Shown: positions 1 to 10,248, counted from the stretch's first letter. The stretch: 64,000 nucleotides of DNA from Microbacterium thalassium (GCF_014208045.1 NZ_JACHML010000001.1:1674001-1738000), one strand, 5' to 3'. The notes: generated by a model from the letters alone, not told the origin. Numbers and translations are program-made.

Positions 1-735
1 CGCGCCGAGCGCGTCGTGCGATCGGCCCTGCGCGGCGGCGGCCGGCTCACCCGCGCCGAACTGTTCGCTCTGCTGGACGGCGGGGGAGTGCCGACGCAGG
101 GTCAGCGCGGCTACCACGTGCTCACGAGCCTGTCGCTTCGCCGCGTCGTCGTTCAGGGTCCGGTGGTCGAGCGCGGGGGTGCGCTTTCGCGCGAGCAGCA
201 CATCGTGCTGTTCGACGACTGGACCGCGGATGCCGCCTCCCCCGACGATCCGGTCGCGGAGCTGTTCGCGCGCTACATCGCCGGACACGGCCCGGCGACC
301 GCGGCCGATTTCGCGTGGTGGGCGGCGCTGCCGATCGGCGCGGCGCGTCAGGCCGCCGAGGCGGCCGCGGACGCCGTCGAGCAGGTCCCGGGGGAGGGCG
401 AGCCGCGCTTCGTGTCGGCATCCGCTCCACCTCGCCGCTCCGCCGCGGCATCCCGTGTGATCGCCCTGCCGCCGTTCGACGAGTACTACCTCTCGTACGC
501 GGATCGCACGGGCGTCTGCGACGCAGAGCTGCTCGACCGGGTCGGGCCCGGGAAGAACGGCATGGTCGCTGCCGTCCTCCTCGCCGACGGCGACGTTGTC
601 GGCCGGTGGACGCATGCGGCCGCGCTCGCCGGTCGGCGCGACGAGCCGGCAGGCCGGCTGTTCGCGCCGGACGCCGCCACGCCGGACGAGGTCGACGCGG
701 CGCTCGCCCGGTATCGCGCATTCGTCACCGTCTGA
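1..735 (+). CDS. Winged-helix DNA-binding protein, AlkZ/YcaQ type (3' part)
   Basis: The reading frame is open from the first base of the window, so the 5' end lies outside; about 244 residues are visible. The composition and the C-terminal run (PPFDEYYLSYADR, later GRWTH) match the winged-helix family (HTH_42, formerly DUF1006) that includes the E. coli interstrand-crosslink glycosylase YcaQ/AlkZ. Known members unhook or excise alkylated bases, but many actinobacterial paralogues have not been tested. The N-terminal part with the QxQ/QxD catalytic motif is not visible, so glycosylase activity cannot be judged here. An internal GTG at 16 is unlikely to be the true start because family members are usually over 350 residues. 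The gene converges on the RamB-like regulator with a gap of about 20 nt. Confidence 0.75.
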   Translation, partial: RAERVVRSALRGGGRLTRAELFALLDGGGVPTQGQRGYHVLTSLSLRRVVVQGPVVERGGALSREQHIVLFDDWTADAASPDDPVAELFARYIAGHGPATAADFAWWAALPIGAARQAAEAAADAVEQVPGEGEPRFVSASAPPRRSAAASRVIALPPFDEYYLSYADRTGVCDAELLDRVGPGKNGMVAAVLLADGDVVGRWTHAAALAGRRDEPAGRLFAPDAATPDEVDAALARYRAFVTV

Positions 736-755
736 CGGGCGCCGAGCCGCGCGCC

Positions 756-2192
756 CTACGCGTGCCGGTCGAGGAACGCGTACACGTCGTTGTCGTCCAC
801 GCCCGGGAACGCCCCGCGCGGAAGCGGTGTGAACATCTGCATGTGCACGCGGGCGCTCGGCCACGCCTTGCCCTGCCAGCGCTCGGTGCTCTGGGCCGGT
901 GCGCGGCGGCAGCACGACTCGTCCGGGCACGTCGAGACGGCGCGATTCTGCGTCTCGCGGCCTCGGAACCACCGCGCGTCGTCGAACGGCACACCCACGG
1001 TGATGGAGAACTCGCCGTCGGCGGTGGTGCCGGTCTGCGACGAGTCCCAGTACGTGCCGGCCGGGGTGTCGGTGTACTGGTAGTGCTCGGTCGTGCGGTT
1101 CTGCTCAGAGAACGCCTGGCGGGCCGAGAAGTTCCGGCACGCGATCTGCCCGTCGACCGCGCCGGTGACATCGATGGGCAGCGGCAGGTCGTCGTTCTCG
1201 TACACGCGGTTGATCGCTCCCGCCCCGTCGACGCGCATGAAGTGGAGGCGGATGCCGAGGTGGTGCGTCGCGAGATTGGTCAGGCGCATCCCGGCCGCCT
1301 CGTGGGTCACGCCGAATGCGTCGCGGAAGTCCTCGACCGCCAGGTCGCGTTCCTTCTTGGCCTGCTGGAGGAACGCGACCGACGCCGTCTCGGGCATCAG
1401 GCAGCACGCGGCGTAGTAGTTGATCTCGAGTCGCTGCTGCAGGAAGTCGGCGTAGTCGGTGGGCCGCCGGTGCCCGAGGAGCCGGTGGGCCATCGCCTGC
1501 AGCGCCATCGAGCGCAGGCCGTGTCCGCCCGGGATCGACGCCGGGGGCAGGTAGATGCGGCCGTTCTCGAGATCGGTGATCGACCGGGTCGAGCGCGGCA
1601 GGTCGCTGACGTAGATGAGCTCGAAGCCGAGCTGATCGGCCATGATGCTCACGGTGCGGTGGGTGAGCGCTCCCGAGACGTGCCCCGCGGCCTTGAGCTG
1701 CTTCTCGGCGAGCTTCTCGATGTCGGGCAGGTAGTTGTCGACGGCCCGCATCCGCAGGCGCAGCTCGGTGTTGGCCCGGCGCGCCTCCTCGGGCGTCGCG
1801 ATCGCCTCGCGCTCGCGGCGCTGCAGCTCGCGGTGCATGCCCAGGATCGACTCGATCGTCTCGTCGCTCATGCCCTTGGTGACCTTCACCGGCGCGATCC
1901 CGAGCTGACGGAACACCGTCGAGGACTGCGCCTTCTCGAGCTCGATCTCGAGGGCCGCGCGGCGGTTGGGGGGCTCCGACGACAGCAGCTCGGTGACCTC
2001 GACGCCCGTCGCCTGGGCGATGGCCTGCAGCAGCGACAGCTTCGGCTCGCGCTTGCCGTTCTCGATGAGGCTCAGCTGGGATCCGGCGACTCCGACCAGC
2101 TCGCCGAGCTCGTCGAGGGTGTAGCCGTGGGACACGCGCTCGTGTCGGATGCGGTGGCCGAGGGTCGACAGTTCCAGCTGCGTGGGCGTCAT
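756..2192 (-). CDS. RamB/PrpR-like short-chain fatty acyl transcriptional regulator
   Basis: A 478-residue protein. It has an N-terminal XRE helix-turn-helix (residues about 10-65, with GSQLSLIENGKREP), a central degenerate ImmA/IrrE-like domain (MAHRLLGH followed by EINYYAACCLMP) and a cysteine-containing C-terminal domain (IACRNFSA; CPDESCC). This is the layout of the actinobacterial RamB/PrpR/MccR family, which sense acyl-CoA or redox state and control acetate or propionate metabolism. The metalloprotease HExxH motif is not intact, fitting a ligand-sensing role. The C-terminal cysteines resemble those that hold an Fe-S cluster in mycobacterial PrpR; that parallel is inference. The ATG at 2192 is chosen because TATCAT lies 6 nt upstream (leaderless) and the HTH begins shortly after. 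It is divergent from pckG, its most likely target. Confidence 0.85.
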   Translation of the reverse strand: MTPTQLELSTLGHRIRHERVSHGYTLDELGELVGVAGSQLSLIENGKREPKLSLLQAIAQATGVEVTELLSSEPPNRRAALEIELEKAQSSTVFRQLGIAPVKVTKGMSDETIESILGMHRELQRREREAIATPEEARRANTELRLRMRAVDNYLPDIEKLAEKQLKAAGHVSGALTHRTVSIMADQLGFELIYVSDLPRSTRSITDLENGRIYLPPASIPGGHGLRSMALQAMAHRLLGHRRPTDYADFLQQRLEINYYAACCLMPETASVAFLQQAKKERDLAVEDFRDAFGVTHEAAGMRLTNLATHHLGIRLHFMRVDGAGAINRVYENDDLPLPIDVTGAVDGQIACRNFSARQAFSEQNRTTEHYQYTDTPAGTYWDSSQTGTTADGEFSITVGVPFDDARWFRGRETQNRAVSTCPDESCCRRAPAQSTERWQGKAWPSARVHMQMFTPLPRGAFPGVDDNDVYAFLDRHA

Positions 2193-2198
2193 TCCTTC

Positions 2199-2204
2199 AT
2201 GATA
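2199..2204 (-). promoter_or_regulatory. -10 box of the RamB-like regulator (leaderless)
   Basis: On the minus strand TATCAT is followed by six bases and then the ATG at 2192. The spacer reads GAAGGA and mimics a ribosome binding site, but it touches the start codon, which is too close for translation use. Transcription starting at or next to the A of the ATG explains both observations. Confidence 0.55.
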
Positions 2205-2207
2205 GTG

Positions 2208-2225
2208 AAAGAATCGCGACTCTTT
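2208..2225. promoter_or_regulatory. Palindromic operator candidate between regulator and pckG
   Basis: The 18-nt sequence aaagaatcgcgactcttt matches its own reverse complement at 16 of 18 positions (mismatch at one symmetric pair). It lies directly upstream of the regulator's -10 box, inside its -35/-10 region, and about 92 nt before the pckG start. The place suggests autorepression and/or control of pckG by the adjacent RamB-like protein. The RamB site known from Corynebacterium glutamicum is AAAGTTTGCAAA-like, so only the AAAG...CTTT ends are shared. Confidence 0.45.
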
Positions 2226-2316
2226 ACGCCCGGTTTGTGCCGAAAGAGGGGTTGGAGGCGGTGAAAGTGGACTCAGAACTCGAATCTGAACGCCCCGCAG
2301 ACAAAGGAGCACCGCG

Positions 2317-4194
2317 ATGGCCCTCGCCGACATCTTCACCCGGCCCGTCCAGACCGTCCCGTCGGGAGGAGCGCGCAGCACGTTCGGCGCGACGCCCGCC
2401 GTCGAGGGCGAGGGCATGGATGCCCTCCGGGCGTGGGTCGACGAGATCGCAGCGCTCACCAAGCCCGACGCCATCCACTGGGTCGACGGCTCGCGTGCCG
2501 AGAACGACGCGCTGCTTCGTCAGCAGGTCGACGAGGGCAAGCTCATCAAGCTGAACCCCGAGTGGCGCCCCGGCTCGTACCTCGCCCGTTCGCACCCGAG
2601 CGATGTCGCCCGCACCGAGTCGCGCACGTTCATCTCGTCCGAGCGCGAGGCGGACGCAGGTCCCACCAACAACTGGGTCGCCCCGGCGGAGATCCGCGAG
2701 ACCATCACGCCGCTCTTCGACGGATCGATGCGCGGACGCACGATGTACGTCGTGCCGTTCTCGATGGGCGCCGTCGGCGGTCCGCTGTCGCACATCGGCG
2801 TTCAGGTCACCGACAGCGCGTACGCGGTCACCTCGATCGAGGTCATGACCCGCGTCGGCACCGAGGTCCTGAAGGAGATCGCCGCGGGCGCCCCGTGGGT
2901 CAAGACGGTCCACTCCGTCGGCGCGCCGCTCGAGCCCGGCGAGAAGGACGTCGCGTGGCCCTGCAACGACGACAAGTACATCGTCCACTTCCCCGACACC
3001 CTCGAGGTCTGGTCGTACGGCTCCGGCTACGGCGGCAACGCCATCCTCGCGAAGAAGTGCTTCGCGCTGCGCATCGCCTCGGTGATCGGCCGCGACGAGG
3101 GCTGGCTCGCCGAGCACATGCTCCTCATCCGCGTCATCTCGCCGGCCGGCAAGGCGTACCACGTCGCGGCGGCCTTCCCGTCGGCCTGCGGCAAGACCAA
3201 CCTCGCGATGCTGCGTCCGACGATCCCCGGCTGGCGGGTCGAGACGCTCGGCGACGACATCGCGTGGCTGCGTCCCGGTGAGGACGGGCGCCTGTGGGCC
3301 ATCAACCCCGAGGCCGGCTTCTTCGGCGTCGCGCCCGGCACCGGCGAGTCCACGAACATCACCGCGGTCGAGACGCTGTGGGGCAACACGATCTTCACGA
3401 ACGTGGCGCTCCGCCCCGACGGCGACGTCTGGTGGGAGGGCCTGACCGACGAGGCCCCCGCAGAACTGATCGACTGGGAGGGCAACCACTGGACCCCGGA
3501 CTCGGGTCGTCCCGCCGCCCACCCCAACTCGCGCTTCACCGTCAGCGCCGGCCAGTGCCCGCAGATCGCGCCCGACTGGGAGCGCCCCGAGGGCGTGCCG
3601 CTGGACGCGATCCTGTTCGGCGGGCGCCGCGCGACGAACGTGCCGCTCGTGGTCGAGGCCACCGACTGGACCCACGGCGTGTTCATGGGCTCCAACATCT
3701 CCTCCGAGCGGACCGCCGCCGCCGAGGGCACGGTCGGCGAGCTGCGCCGCGACCCCTTCGCGATGCTGCCCTTCTGCGGCTACAACATGGCCGACTACTT
3801 CGGCCACTGGCTGAAGGTCGGGCAGGCCCTGCGCCACGACCGCGCGCCCCGCATCTTCCAGGTCAACTGGTTCCGCAAGGGCAGCGACGGCCGGTTCCTG
3901 TGGCCCGGGTTCGGCGACAACGCGCGCGTCATCGACTGGATCATCCGCCGAGTCGAGGGCGGCGTCGACGCGCAGGAGAGCGCGATCGGGCGCCTGCCGA
4001 AGACGGAGGACCTCAACCTCGACGGCGTCGAGGTGCCGCAGGAGGACCTCGACGAGCTGTTCTCGGTCGACACGGCCTCGTGGCTGCGCGAGACCGACCT
4101 CACGGAGGAGTTCTACGCGACGTTCGACGGCAAGGTGCCCGCGGCGCTGACGGCCGAGCTGGAGTCGCTGCGGTACCGCCTCAAGCGCGGCTGA
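2317..4194 (+). CDS. pckG: Phosphoenolpyruvate carboxykinase (GTP)
   Basis: Converts oxaloacetate and GTP to PEP, CO2 and GDP, the first committed step of gluconeogenesis from TCA intermediates; cytosolic. The 625 residues are the usual length for the GTP-dependent class. The P-loop (kinase-1a) motif [15 protein letters not shown] lies near residue 288, followed by the kinase-2 motif LGDDIAWLR and NWFRKG near the C-terminus. The ATG has AAGGAG 7 nt upstream (2304-2309). It is divergent from a RamB/PrpR-like regulator, a sensible partner because growth on acetate or propionate needs PEP carboxykinase. A hairpin follows the stop codon. Confidence 0.97.
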   Translation: MALADIFTRPVQTVPSGGARSTFGATPAVEGEGMDALRAWVDEIAALTKPDAIHWVDGSRAENDALLRQQVDEGKLIKLNPEWRPGSYLARSHPSDVARTESRTFISSEREADAGPTNNWVAPAEIRETITPLFDGSMRGRTMYVVPFSMGAVGGPLSHIGVQVTDSAYAVTSIEVMTRVGTEVLKEIAAGAPWVKTVHSVGAPLEPGEKDVAWPCNDDKYIVHFPDTLEVWSYGSGYGGNAILAKKCFALRIASVIGRDEGWLAEHMLLIRVISPAGKAYHVAAAFPSACGKTNLAMLRPTIPGWRVETLGDDIAWLRPGEDGRLWAINPEAGFFGVAPGTGESTNITAVETLWGNTIFTNVALRPDGDVWWEGLTDEAPAELIDWEGNHWTPDSGRPAAHPNSRFTVSAGQCPQIAPDWERPEGVPLDAILFGGRRATNVPLVVEATDWTHGVFMGSNISSERTAAAEGTVGELRRDPFAMLPFCGYNMADYFGHWLKVGQALRHDRAPRIFQVNWFRKGSDGRFLWPGFGDNARVIDWIIRRVEGGVDAQESAIGRLPKTEDLNLDGVEVPQEDLDELFSVDTASWLRETDLTEEFYATFDGKVPAALTAELESLRYRLKRG

Positions 4195-4210
4195 TGCCCT
4201 GACCGCCTGC

Positions 4211-4242
4211 CACGATGCGCCGCTTCCCGGCGGGGCATCGTG
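4211..4242. terminator. Bidirectional hairpin between pckG and the ABC exporter
   Basis: CACGATGC and GCATCGTG form an 8-bp stem extended after one G-G mismatch by CCGC/GCGG. The outer flanks (GCCTGC ... GCAGGC) can pair further across an internal loop. It sits in the 66-nt gap between convergent genes and has no U-tract, so it would serve both strands. Confidence 0.6.
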
Positions 4243-4260
4243 CATGGACGGCAGGCAGGG

Positions 4261-6183
4261 CTATACGAGCAGCTGGTGCTTGGCCAGGTCGCGGTACAGG
4301 GGCGTCGTCTCCACGAGCTCGGAGTGCGTGCCCTGGCCGACGACGCGTCCGTGCTCCATGACCACGATCAGGTCGCTGTCGACCACCGTCGAGAGGCGGT
4401 GGGCGATGACGACCAGGGTGCGGCCGGCGGCGACGGCGTCGATCGCCTCGCGCATGCGCTGCTCGTTGAGGCCGTCGAGCGACGACGTCGACTCGTCCAG
4501 CAGCAGGATCGGGGGAGCGGCCAGCAGCGCCCGGGCGATCGCGAGGCGCTGGCGCTCGCCGCCCGACAGCATGACACCCGACTCGCCGACCGGCGCCTCG
4601 AGCCCCAGGGGACTCCGGTCGAGCACCTCGCCGAGGTTGACGGCTCGCAGCACGCGCTCGCAGTCGGCATCCGTCGCATCGGGTGAGGCGAGACGCAGGT
4701 TGTCGGCGATGGTGCCGGCGAGCGTCGGCGCGTCCTGCTCGACGTAGCCGAGCTGCGCGCGCAGGTCGGCCCGGTCGAGGGTGCGCACGTCCTGCCCGTC
4801 GAGCAGGATCGCGCCTCCGGTCGGGTCGTAGAACCGCTCGATGAGGGCGAGGGTGGTGGACTTGCCGGCGCCCGACGGGCCGACGAGGGCCACCCGCGAT
4901 CCGCGCGGGACGTCGAACGAGACACCGTGCAGCACCTCGCCGCGATCGGATGCCGCCTCCGCCGCGCCGGCGTCGGCGGCATCCGCGTCGAGGGGCACCG
5001 AGGAGACGTCCACGTGGGCGTTCTCGAGCAGCGCGCGGGCCTCGGTCTCGGCCGTGCGGCGCGCGGCGACGACGTTCTCGGGGTACGCGAAGCGGACGTC
5101 GCGGAAGGCGATCGCGGCGGGCTCCTCGTCCCGGGGCTCGGCGGCCGGCTCCACGGATGCGGCGATCTCGGCATCCCGCGTCGTCTCGGTCGGGAGGTCC
5201 AGCACCTCCTGGATGCGGCCGAGGGCGCCGAGGGCCTGGTTGACCGACGTGATCGCGCCGAAGAAGGTGCCCAGCGGCGCGATCAGCATGAACAGGAACA
5301 TCACGAAGGTCACGAGGGCGGCGATCGTGATCGCACCCGACGCGACGCGGAAGCCGCCGAAGCCGAGCACGACCAGCAGCGACACCTGCAGGGCGATGCC
5401 GGCGATCGGCACGACGAGCGCCGAGACCTTCGCGATCCGCACGCCGATGCCGTACGCCTCGCGCGCGAGGCCGGTGACCGCGGCCTCCTCGCGCTCGCCG
5501 GCACCGGCGGCGCGCACCGTGCGGATCGAGCCGACGGCGCGCTCGACGCCCGACGCGAGCTCGCCCACCTTCTCCTGCTGCTGGGCGGTGGCGCGGCGGA
5601 TGCGGCCGCTGAGCAGCACGACTCCGGCCACCGAGATCCCGATGACCACCACGATCGCCAGCAGCAGCACGGGGTCGATGATCGCCATCGCCACGAGCGC
5701 CCCGAGGAAGATGAGGGAGTTTCCGACGGCATCCGCCAGCCCCTGCGTGAGGACCGCGTACAGGAGCGTCGTGTCGGTGCCCACGCGCGAGACGAGGTCG
5801 CCGGTGCGGCGCGCGTCGAACTCGCTGATCGGCAGGTGCAGGATGCGCGCGATGAGGCTGCGCCGGCTCGAGAACACCACGGCGGTGCCGGTGCGCTGCA
5901 GCAGGTAGTGCTGGAAGCCCGAGATGAGGGATGCCGTCACCACGAGCGCGACGAGGAGCCAGACGAGCATGCCGAGGGTGTCGCCGGCCTGCACGAGCGT
6001 GATGACCTGGCCGACCACGAGCGGCTGGGCGAGCGTGAGCACGGCGCCGACGACGCTCAGGATCGCGACGATGACGAGCACGCGGGAGTGCTCGAACAGG
6101 AACGGGAGCAGCTGGCGGAAGCTCGCGCGGGGGCCGTCCTGCTGGCGGCGGCCGCGGCGGCGCGCGCTGGTGGTGGTGGACAT
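4261..6183 (-). CDS. ABC transporter, fused permease and ATPase (exporter type)
   Basis: A 640-residue half-transporter with about six transmembrane segments (residues about 35-320) and a C-terminal nucleotide-binding domain: Walker A GPSGAGKST, signature LSGGERQRLAIARALL, Walker B ILLLDESTSSLD and H-loop VIAHRLSTV. This is the ABCB/MsbA-like exporter layout and would work as a homodimer in the membrane; the substrate cannot be told. Between the A-loop (VRFAYPENVV) and the next strand (LHGVSFDVPRGS) there is an unusual insertion of about 45-50 residues rich in Ala, Asp and Glu, where homologues have around ten. It stands alone, divergent from the DrrA-type ATPase gene. Confidence 0.9.
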   Translation of the reverse strand: MSTTTSARRRGRRQQDGPRASFRQLLPFLFEHSRVLVIVAILSVVGAVLTLAQPLVVGQVITLVQAGDTLGMLVWLLVALVVTASLISGFQHYLLQRTGTAVVFSSRRSLIARILHLPISEFDARRTGDLVSRVGTDTTLLYAVLTQGLADAVGNSLIFLGALVAMAIIDPVLLLAIVVVIGISVAGVVLLSGRIRRATAQQQEKVGELASGVERAVGSIRTVRAAGAGEREEAAVTGLAREAYGIGVRIAKVSALVVPIAGIALQVSLLVVLGFGGFRVASGAITIAALVTFVMFLFMLIAPLGTFFGAITSVNQALGALGRIQEVLDLPTETTRDAEIAASVEPAAEPRDEEPAAIAFRDVRFAYPENVVAARRTAETEARALLENAHVDVSSVPLDADAADAGAAEAASDRGEVLHGVSFDVPRGSRVALVGPSGAGKSTTLALIERFYDPTGGAILLDGQDVRTLDRADLRAQLGYVEQDAPTLAGTIADNLRLASPDATDADCERVLRAVNLGEVLDRSPLGLEAPVGESGVMLSGGERQRLAIARALLAAPPILLLDESTSSLDGLNEQRMREAIDAVAAGRTLVVIAHRLSTVVDSDLIVVMEHGRVVGQGTHSELVETTPLYRDLAKHQLLV

Positions 6184-6322
6184 GGATCGCGTCCTCGATT
6201 CGGCGGGAGGGGCCGGTTCGCCCGTCTCAATTCTCCCCGACGGCCGGAGCCCCCCGCGCCCGCGTGCCGCCGGTGGCCGGGTGCGCGCGAACCTGCGGTG
6301 AGTCGATGTCGGCCGTCGCGGC

Positions 6323-6328
6323 TAGAGT
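6323..6328 (+). promoter_or_regulatory. -10 box TAGAGT of the drrA-like operon (leaderless)
   Basis: TAGAGT is followed by six bases and the GTG start at 6335, with no ribosome binding site between them. The same layout occurs before many other genes here. Confidence 0.6.
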
Positions 6329-6334
6329 GTTCCG

Positions 6335-7272
<938 letters not shown>

Positions 7273-7276
<4 letters not shown>

Positions 7277-8172
7277 GCGCGCCCGATCCGGCGACGCGGG
7301 GCACGGATGCCGCGACCGCGGCCCCGACCCTCGACGAGCTGCGCGCCGAGGCGATGGAATGGGGGCGCAAGCCGCGCCTGCGTGGCACGTGGTACGTCAC
7401 CGAGCACATGGTCCGCGCGATGCGCGCCTACGGCTGGACGATCATCGTCGGAGCGTTCGGGCAGCCGGTGCTGTATCTGCTGGGCCTTGCCGTCGGTCTC
7501 GCCGCACTCATCCAGCAGCCGGTCGACGATGGCGGCCAGCAGGTGCCGTACCTGGTGTTCGTCGCTCCCGCGCTGCTGATGACCTCGGCGATCTCGGTGG
7601 CGACCGAGGAGTTCACGTATCCGGTCATGGCGGGCTTCAAGTGGCGCCGGTACTTCTTCGGCTTCAGCGCGTCGCCGCTGTCGTCACGCCAGATCGCGAA
7701 CGGCGTCGTGGCCGGCGCGATGGCGCGCATGGGCGTGACCGTCGTGTTGTACTTCGCCTTCGTCATGCTGTTCTTCACGTGGCTGCAGCCCGACGCGACG
7801 ACGCCCGCGACGGCCTGGCTCATGATCTTCATCGGCGTGCTCGGCGGTCTCGCGTTCGGCATTCCGCTGATGGCATACGCCGCCTCGATCGAGGACGACA
7901 AGGGCCAGTTCGCGCTCGTGCAGCGGTTCGTCTTCATGCCGATGTTCCTGTTCTCGGGCACGTTCTACCCGCTGACGGTGCTGCCGGTGTGGCTGCAGTG
8001 GATCGGCTGGATCTCGCCGCTGTGGCACGCCTCCGAACTCGGCCGCGTCGTCGCCTACGGCAAGGACGTCGACCCGGCGATGATCACCGTCCACATCGTG
8101 TACCTGCTCGTGCTCGCCACGGTCGGCCTCGTGCTGTCGTGGCGTCTGTTCGGACGGCGGCTGGCACGGTGA
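7273..8172 (+). CDS. ABC-2 type permease (first of pair)
   Basis: A 299-residue membrane protein with a cytosolic N-terminus of about 55 residues and about six hydrophobic segments, ending in the ABC-2 pattern FSGTFYPLTVLP followed by a last amphipathic segment and helix. It overlaps the upstream ATPase by ATGA and the downstream permease by GTGA, so the three are one transcription unit. It probably pairs as a heterodimer with the next gene product. Confidence 0.88.
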
Positions 8173-8996
8173 CCACGGCGCAGGCTCAGATCCCGGTCGC
8201 ATCCCGCGGCGGCGGCGTCCGTGCGCTGTGGGCGGGCAACCCCCAGTCGGTCATCCAGCGCGGCCTCATCGCGGCGCGCTCGTCGAGTTGGCTGATCGTG
8301 CTGTCCGGCTTCTTCGAGCCGGTGTTCTACCTGGCGTCGATGGGCATCGGCCTGGGGTCCATGATCGGCGACGTCGAGACCTCGCAGGGGGTGTCGGTGC
8401 CGTACGCCGCCTTCATCGCGCCGGCGCTGCTGGCCGTCGCGGCGATGAACGGCGCGATCTACGACTCCACGTGGAACGTCTTCTTCAAGCTCAACTACGG
8501 AAAGCTCTACGAAGGCATGCTGGCGACCTCGCTCGGGCCGCTCGACGTCGCCCTCGGGGAGATCCTCTACGCGCTGCTGCGCGGGCTGCTGTACGCCACC
8601 GGATTCATGATCATCATGCAGGTGCTGGGGCTCAACCTCGCCTGGACCGCCGTGCTGGCACTGCCGGCGGTGCTGCTCATCGCCTTCGGGTTCGCCAGCA
8701 TCGGCATGGCGGTCACGAGCTACATGAAGACCTTCCAGCACATGGACTGGATCAACATCGTGCTGCTGCCGATGTTCCTGTTCTCGGCGACCCTGTATCC
8801 GATCGCGATCTACCCCGAGTGGGTGCAGGGCGTCATCATGGCGTTCCCGCTGTGGCACGGTGTCGAGCTCGTCCGCGGACTCACCACCGGCATGCTGTCG
8901 GTCGATCTGCTGTGGCACGTGGCGTACTACCTCGTGATGATCGCGTTCGGCCTGGTCTTCACCACGCGGCGACTGCGCGCCCTGTTCCTCGATTGA
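8169..8996 (+). CDS. ABC-2 type permease (second of pair)
   Basis: A 275-residue membrane protein with about six transmembrane helices and the ABC-2 signature FSATLYPIAIYP near the C-terminus, paralogous to the preceding permease. The GTG start overlaps the upstream stop codon (GTGA at 8169-8172). The unit ATPase-permease-permease resembles DrrAB-like and NodIJ-like exporters in which two different membrane subunits share one ATPase. A strong hairpin follows. Confidence 0.88.
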   Translation: MTTAQAQIPVASRGGGVRALWAGNPQSVIQRGLIAARSSSWLIVLSGFFEPVFYLASMGIGLGSMIGDVETSQGVSVPYAAFIAPALLAVAAMNGAIYDSTWNVFFKLNYGKLYEGMLATSLGPLDVALGEILYALLRGLLYATGFMIIMQVLGLNLAWTAVLALPAVLLIAFGFASIGMAVTSYMKTFQHMDWINIVLLPMFLFSATLYPIAIYPEWVQGVIMAFPLWHGVELVRGLTTGMLSVDLLWHVAYYLVMIAFGLVFTTRRLRALFLD

Positions 8997-9015
8997 GCGA
9001 ACCGCCGAAGACGAC

Positions 9016-9047
9016 GGATGCCGCAGGCCCGGGGGCCTGCGGCATCC
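9016..9047 (+). terminator. Hairpin after the ABC-2 operon
   Basis: GGATGCCGCAGGCCC and its near-exact complement form a stem of about 14 bp with a minimal loop. There is no T-run. It lies between the permease stop codon and the convergent small membrane gene, so it may act on both strands. Confidence 0.65.
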
Positions 9048-9063
9048 GATCGAAAGGTGATGG

Positions 9064-9417
9064 TCAGCGCCAGAGCACGGCGATCGCGGCGTTGGCGAAC
9101 GTGAGCGCGCCCACCGACCAGAACAGTGCCGGCGACAGCGAATCGGTCCTGCGCTGGCGTGCCATGCCGATGCCCAGGAGCGCGCCGATGACGAGGAGGA
9201 TCACGAGCTTCACGCCGAGCTTGACGTAGTTGAGCTCCCACTCGATCCCGAAGGGCGCCGCGAGGATGATGCCGGCGACCGCGGCGATCAGCAGGCCCCA
9301 GTTCATCAGCTGCGTGAAGCGGATGCGGCGGTGGACCGCCTCGTTCACCCACGTTCCGAACAGGACGGCGAAGCCGATGAGGTGGACCAGCACGACGACG
9401 TGGCGAAGGATCTCCAT
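9064..9417 (-). CDS. Small four-helix membrane protein, unknown function
   Basis: A 117-residue protein with four predicted transmembrane segments (about 5-25, 37-55, 65-85 and 97-115) and basic loops. A conserved-looking His in the first helix (LVHLIGF) and Trp/Asn in the loop (GTWVNEAVHRR) recall small cytochrome-like or CopD-like membrane proteins, but no haem or metal motif is clear. It is not recognised. The ATG is supported by TAGGCT 6 nt upstream on the minus strand (9424-9429), a leaderless layout. Confidence 0.7.
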   Translation of the reverse strand: MEILRHVVVLVHLIGFAVLFGTWVNEAVHRRIRFTQLMNWGLLIAAVAGIILAAPFGIEWELNYVKLGVKLVILLVIGALLGIGMARQRRTDSLSPALFWSVGALTFANAAIAVLWR

Positions 9418-9544
9418 GCGTCGAGCCTAGTGGGCCGGGCGCCCGTGCCCTGTCAGCACAAGGGGTGGCGCGCATCCGCGTGCGCTGGCCATAATGGCGA
9501 GCGTCGGCCCCGTGGGAGCGGCCGGCGGGTCTAGGGAGTCGACG

Positions 9545-10234
9545 ATGGACGACGGGGGACCGGCGGTCGCCTTCTCGGGCGTGTACGAGGGCGTGGTCTC
9601 GGGTGCCGCCGCCACGCTGACGCTCGAGCGTCAGGGGGACCGCGCGGAAGGCGACCTGAACGTCGCCGGCTATGCGTACCGCGTCGTCGGAGCCGTCACC
9701 GGCGAGCGATTCTCCGGCGAACTGGTGGATCCGACGCTGGGCGGCCGGGTGCCGCTGCTGGGCGCCGCGATCCCCGAGGGGATCGCGCTCGACGCCGGCG
9801 GCGGTCCGATGCCGTTCCACCGCCCGGACGGCGACACGCCGGTGCCCGAGGCGACCGGGGAGCCCTCGACGGGGCGCATTCCCATTCCGCCCGCGGAGGA
9901 CGTCCCCGAGGGCCTGGATCCGGACGTCGTCGGCCAGTGGCGCCGCACCGAGACGATGGCGTCCGGTGACTTCACGATGGCGTCCGACTACTTCCTCGCG
10001 GTGGCCGGCGACGGGACGTTCGAGTCCGCCAACGGAGGCAGCGCGGGCAGCATGGGCACCGTGTCCAGCGGCGTCGAGGTCACCGCTCGCGGGCGCTGGC
10101 GCGTGCGGGGCGACCTGATCCTGCTCGACGAGGGCTGGGGCTACCAGCCGTTCGCGCACTACCAGGCGGCCGGGACCAAGCTGATGTTCGTCTTCGGGGA
10201 CGGCAGCCGTCAGATCTGGGATCGCATCGGCTGA
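9545..10234 (+). CDS. Unrecognised soluble protein with two beta-rich halves
   Basis: About 229 residues with no signal peptide or membrane segment. The first half (AATLTLERQGDRAEGDLNVAG) reads like a small beta-barrel that compares a substance against a reference. A Pro-rich linker (residues about 98-125) separates it from a second half beginning DPDVVGQWRRTE and ending GSRQIWDRIG, which has the W-x-G-x-W feel of lipocalin-like or DUF-type barrels. No family is claimed. The ATG at 9545 is preferred to an earlier ATG at 9494 because AGGGAG (9533-9538) sits 6 nt upstream and CATAAT (9490-9495) could be its -10 box. Confidence 0.65.
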   Translation: MDDGGPAVAFSGVYEGVVSGAAATLTLERQGDRAEGDLNVAGYAYRVVGAVTGERFSGELVDPTLGGRVPLLGAAIPEGIALDAGGGPMPFHRPDGDTPVPEATGEPSTGRIPIPPAEDVPEGLDPDVVGQWRRTETMASGDFTMASDYFLAVAGDGTFESANGGSAGSMGTVSSGVEVTARGRWRVRGDLILLDEGWGYQPFAHYQAAGTKLMFVFGDGSRQIWDRIG

Positions 10235-10248
10235 CGCGCCGTCGCCCG

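Noticed and set aside
6283-6296. 14-mer cgcgcgaacctgcg shared with 13967-13980
   Set aside because: Dozens of chance 14-mer matches are expected in a window of this size and composition; the two sites have no common context beyond being intergenic.
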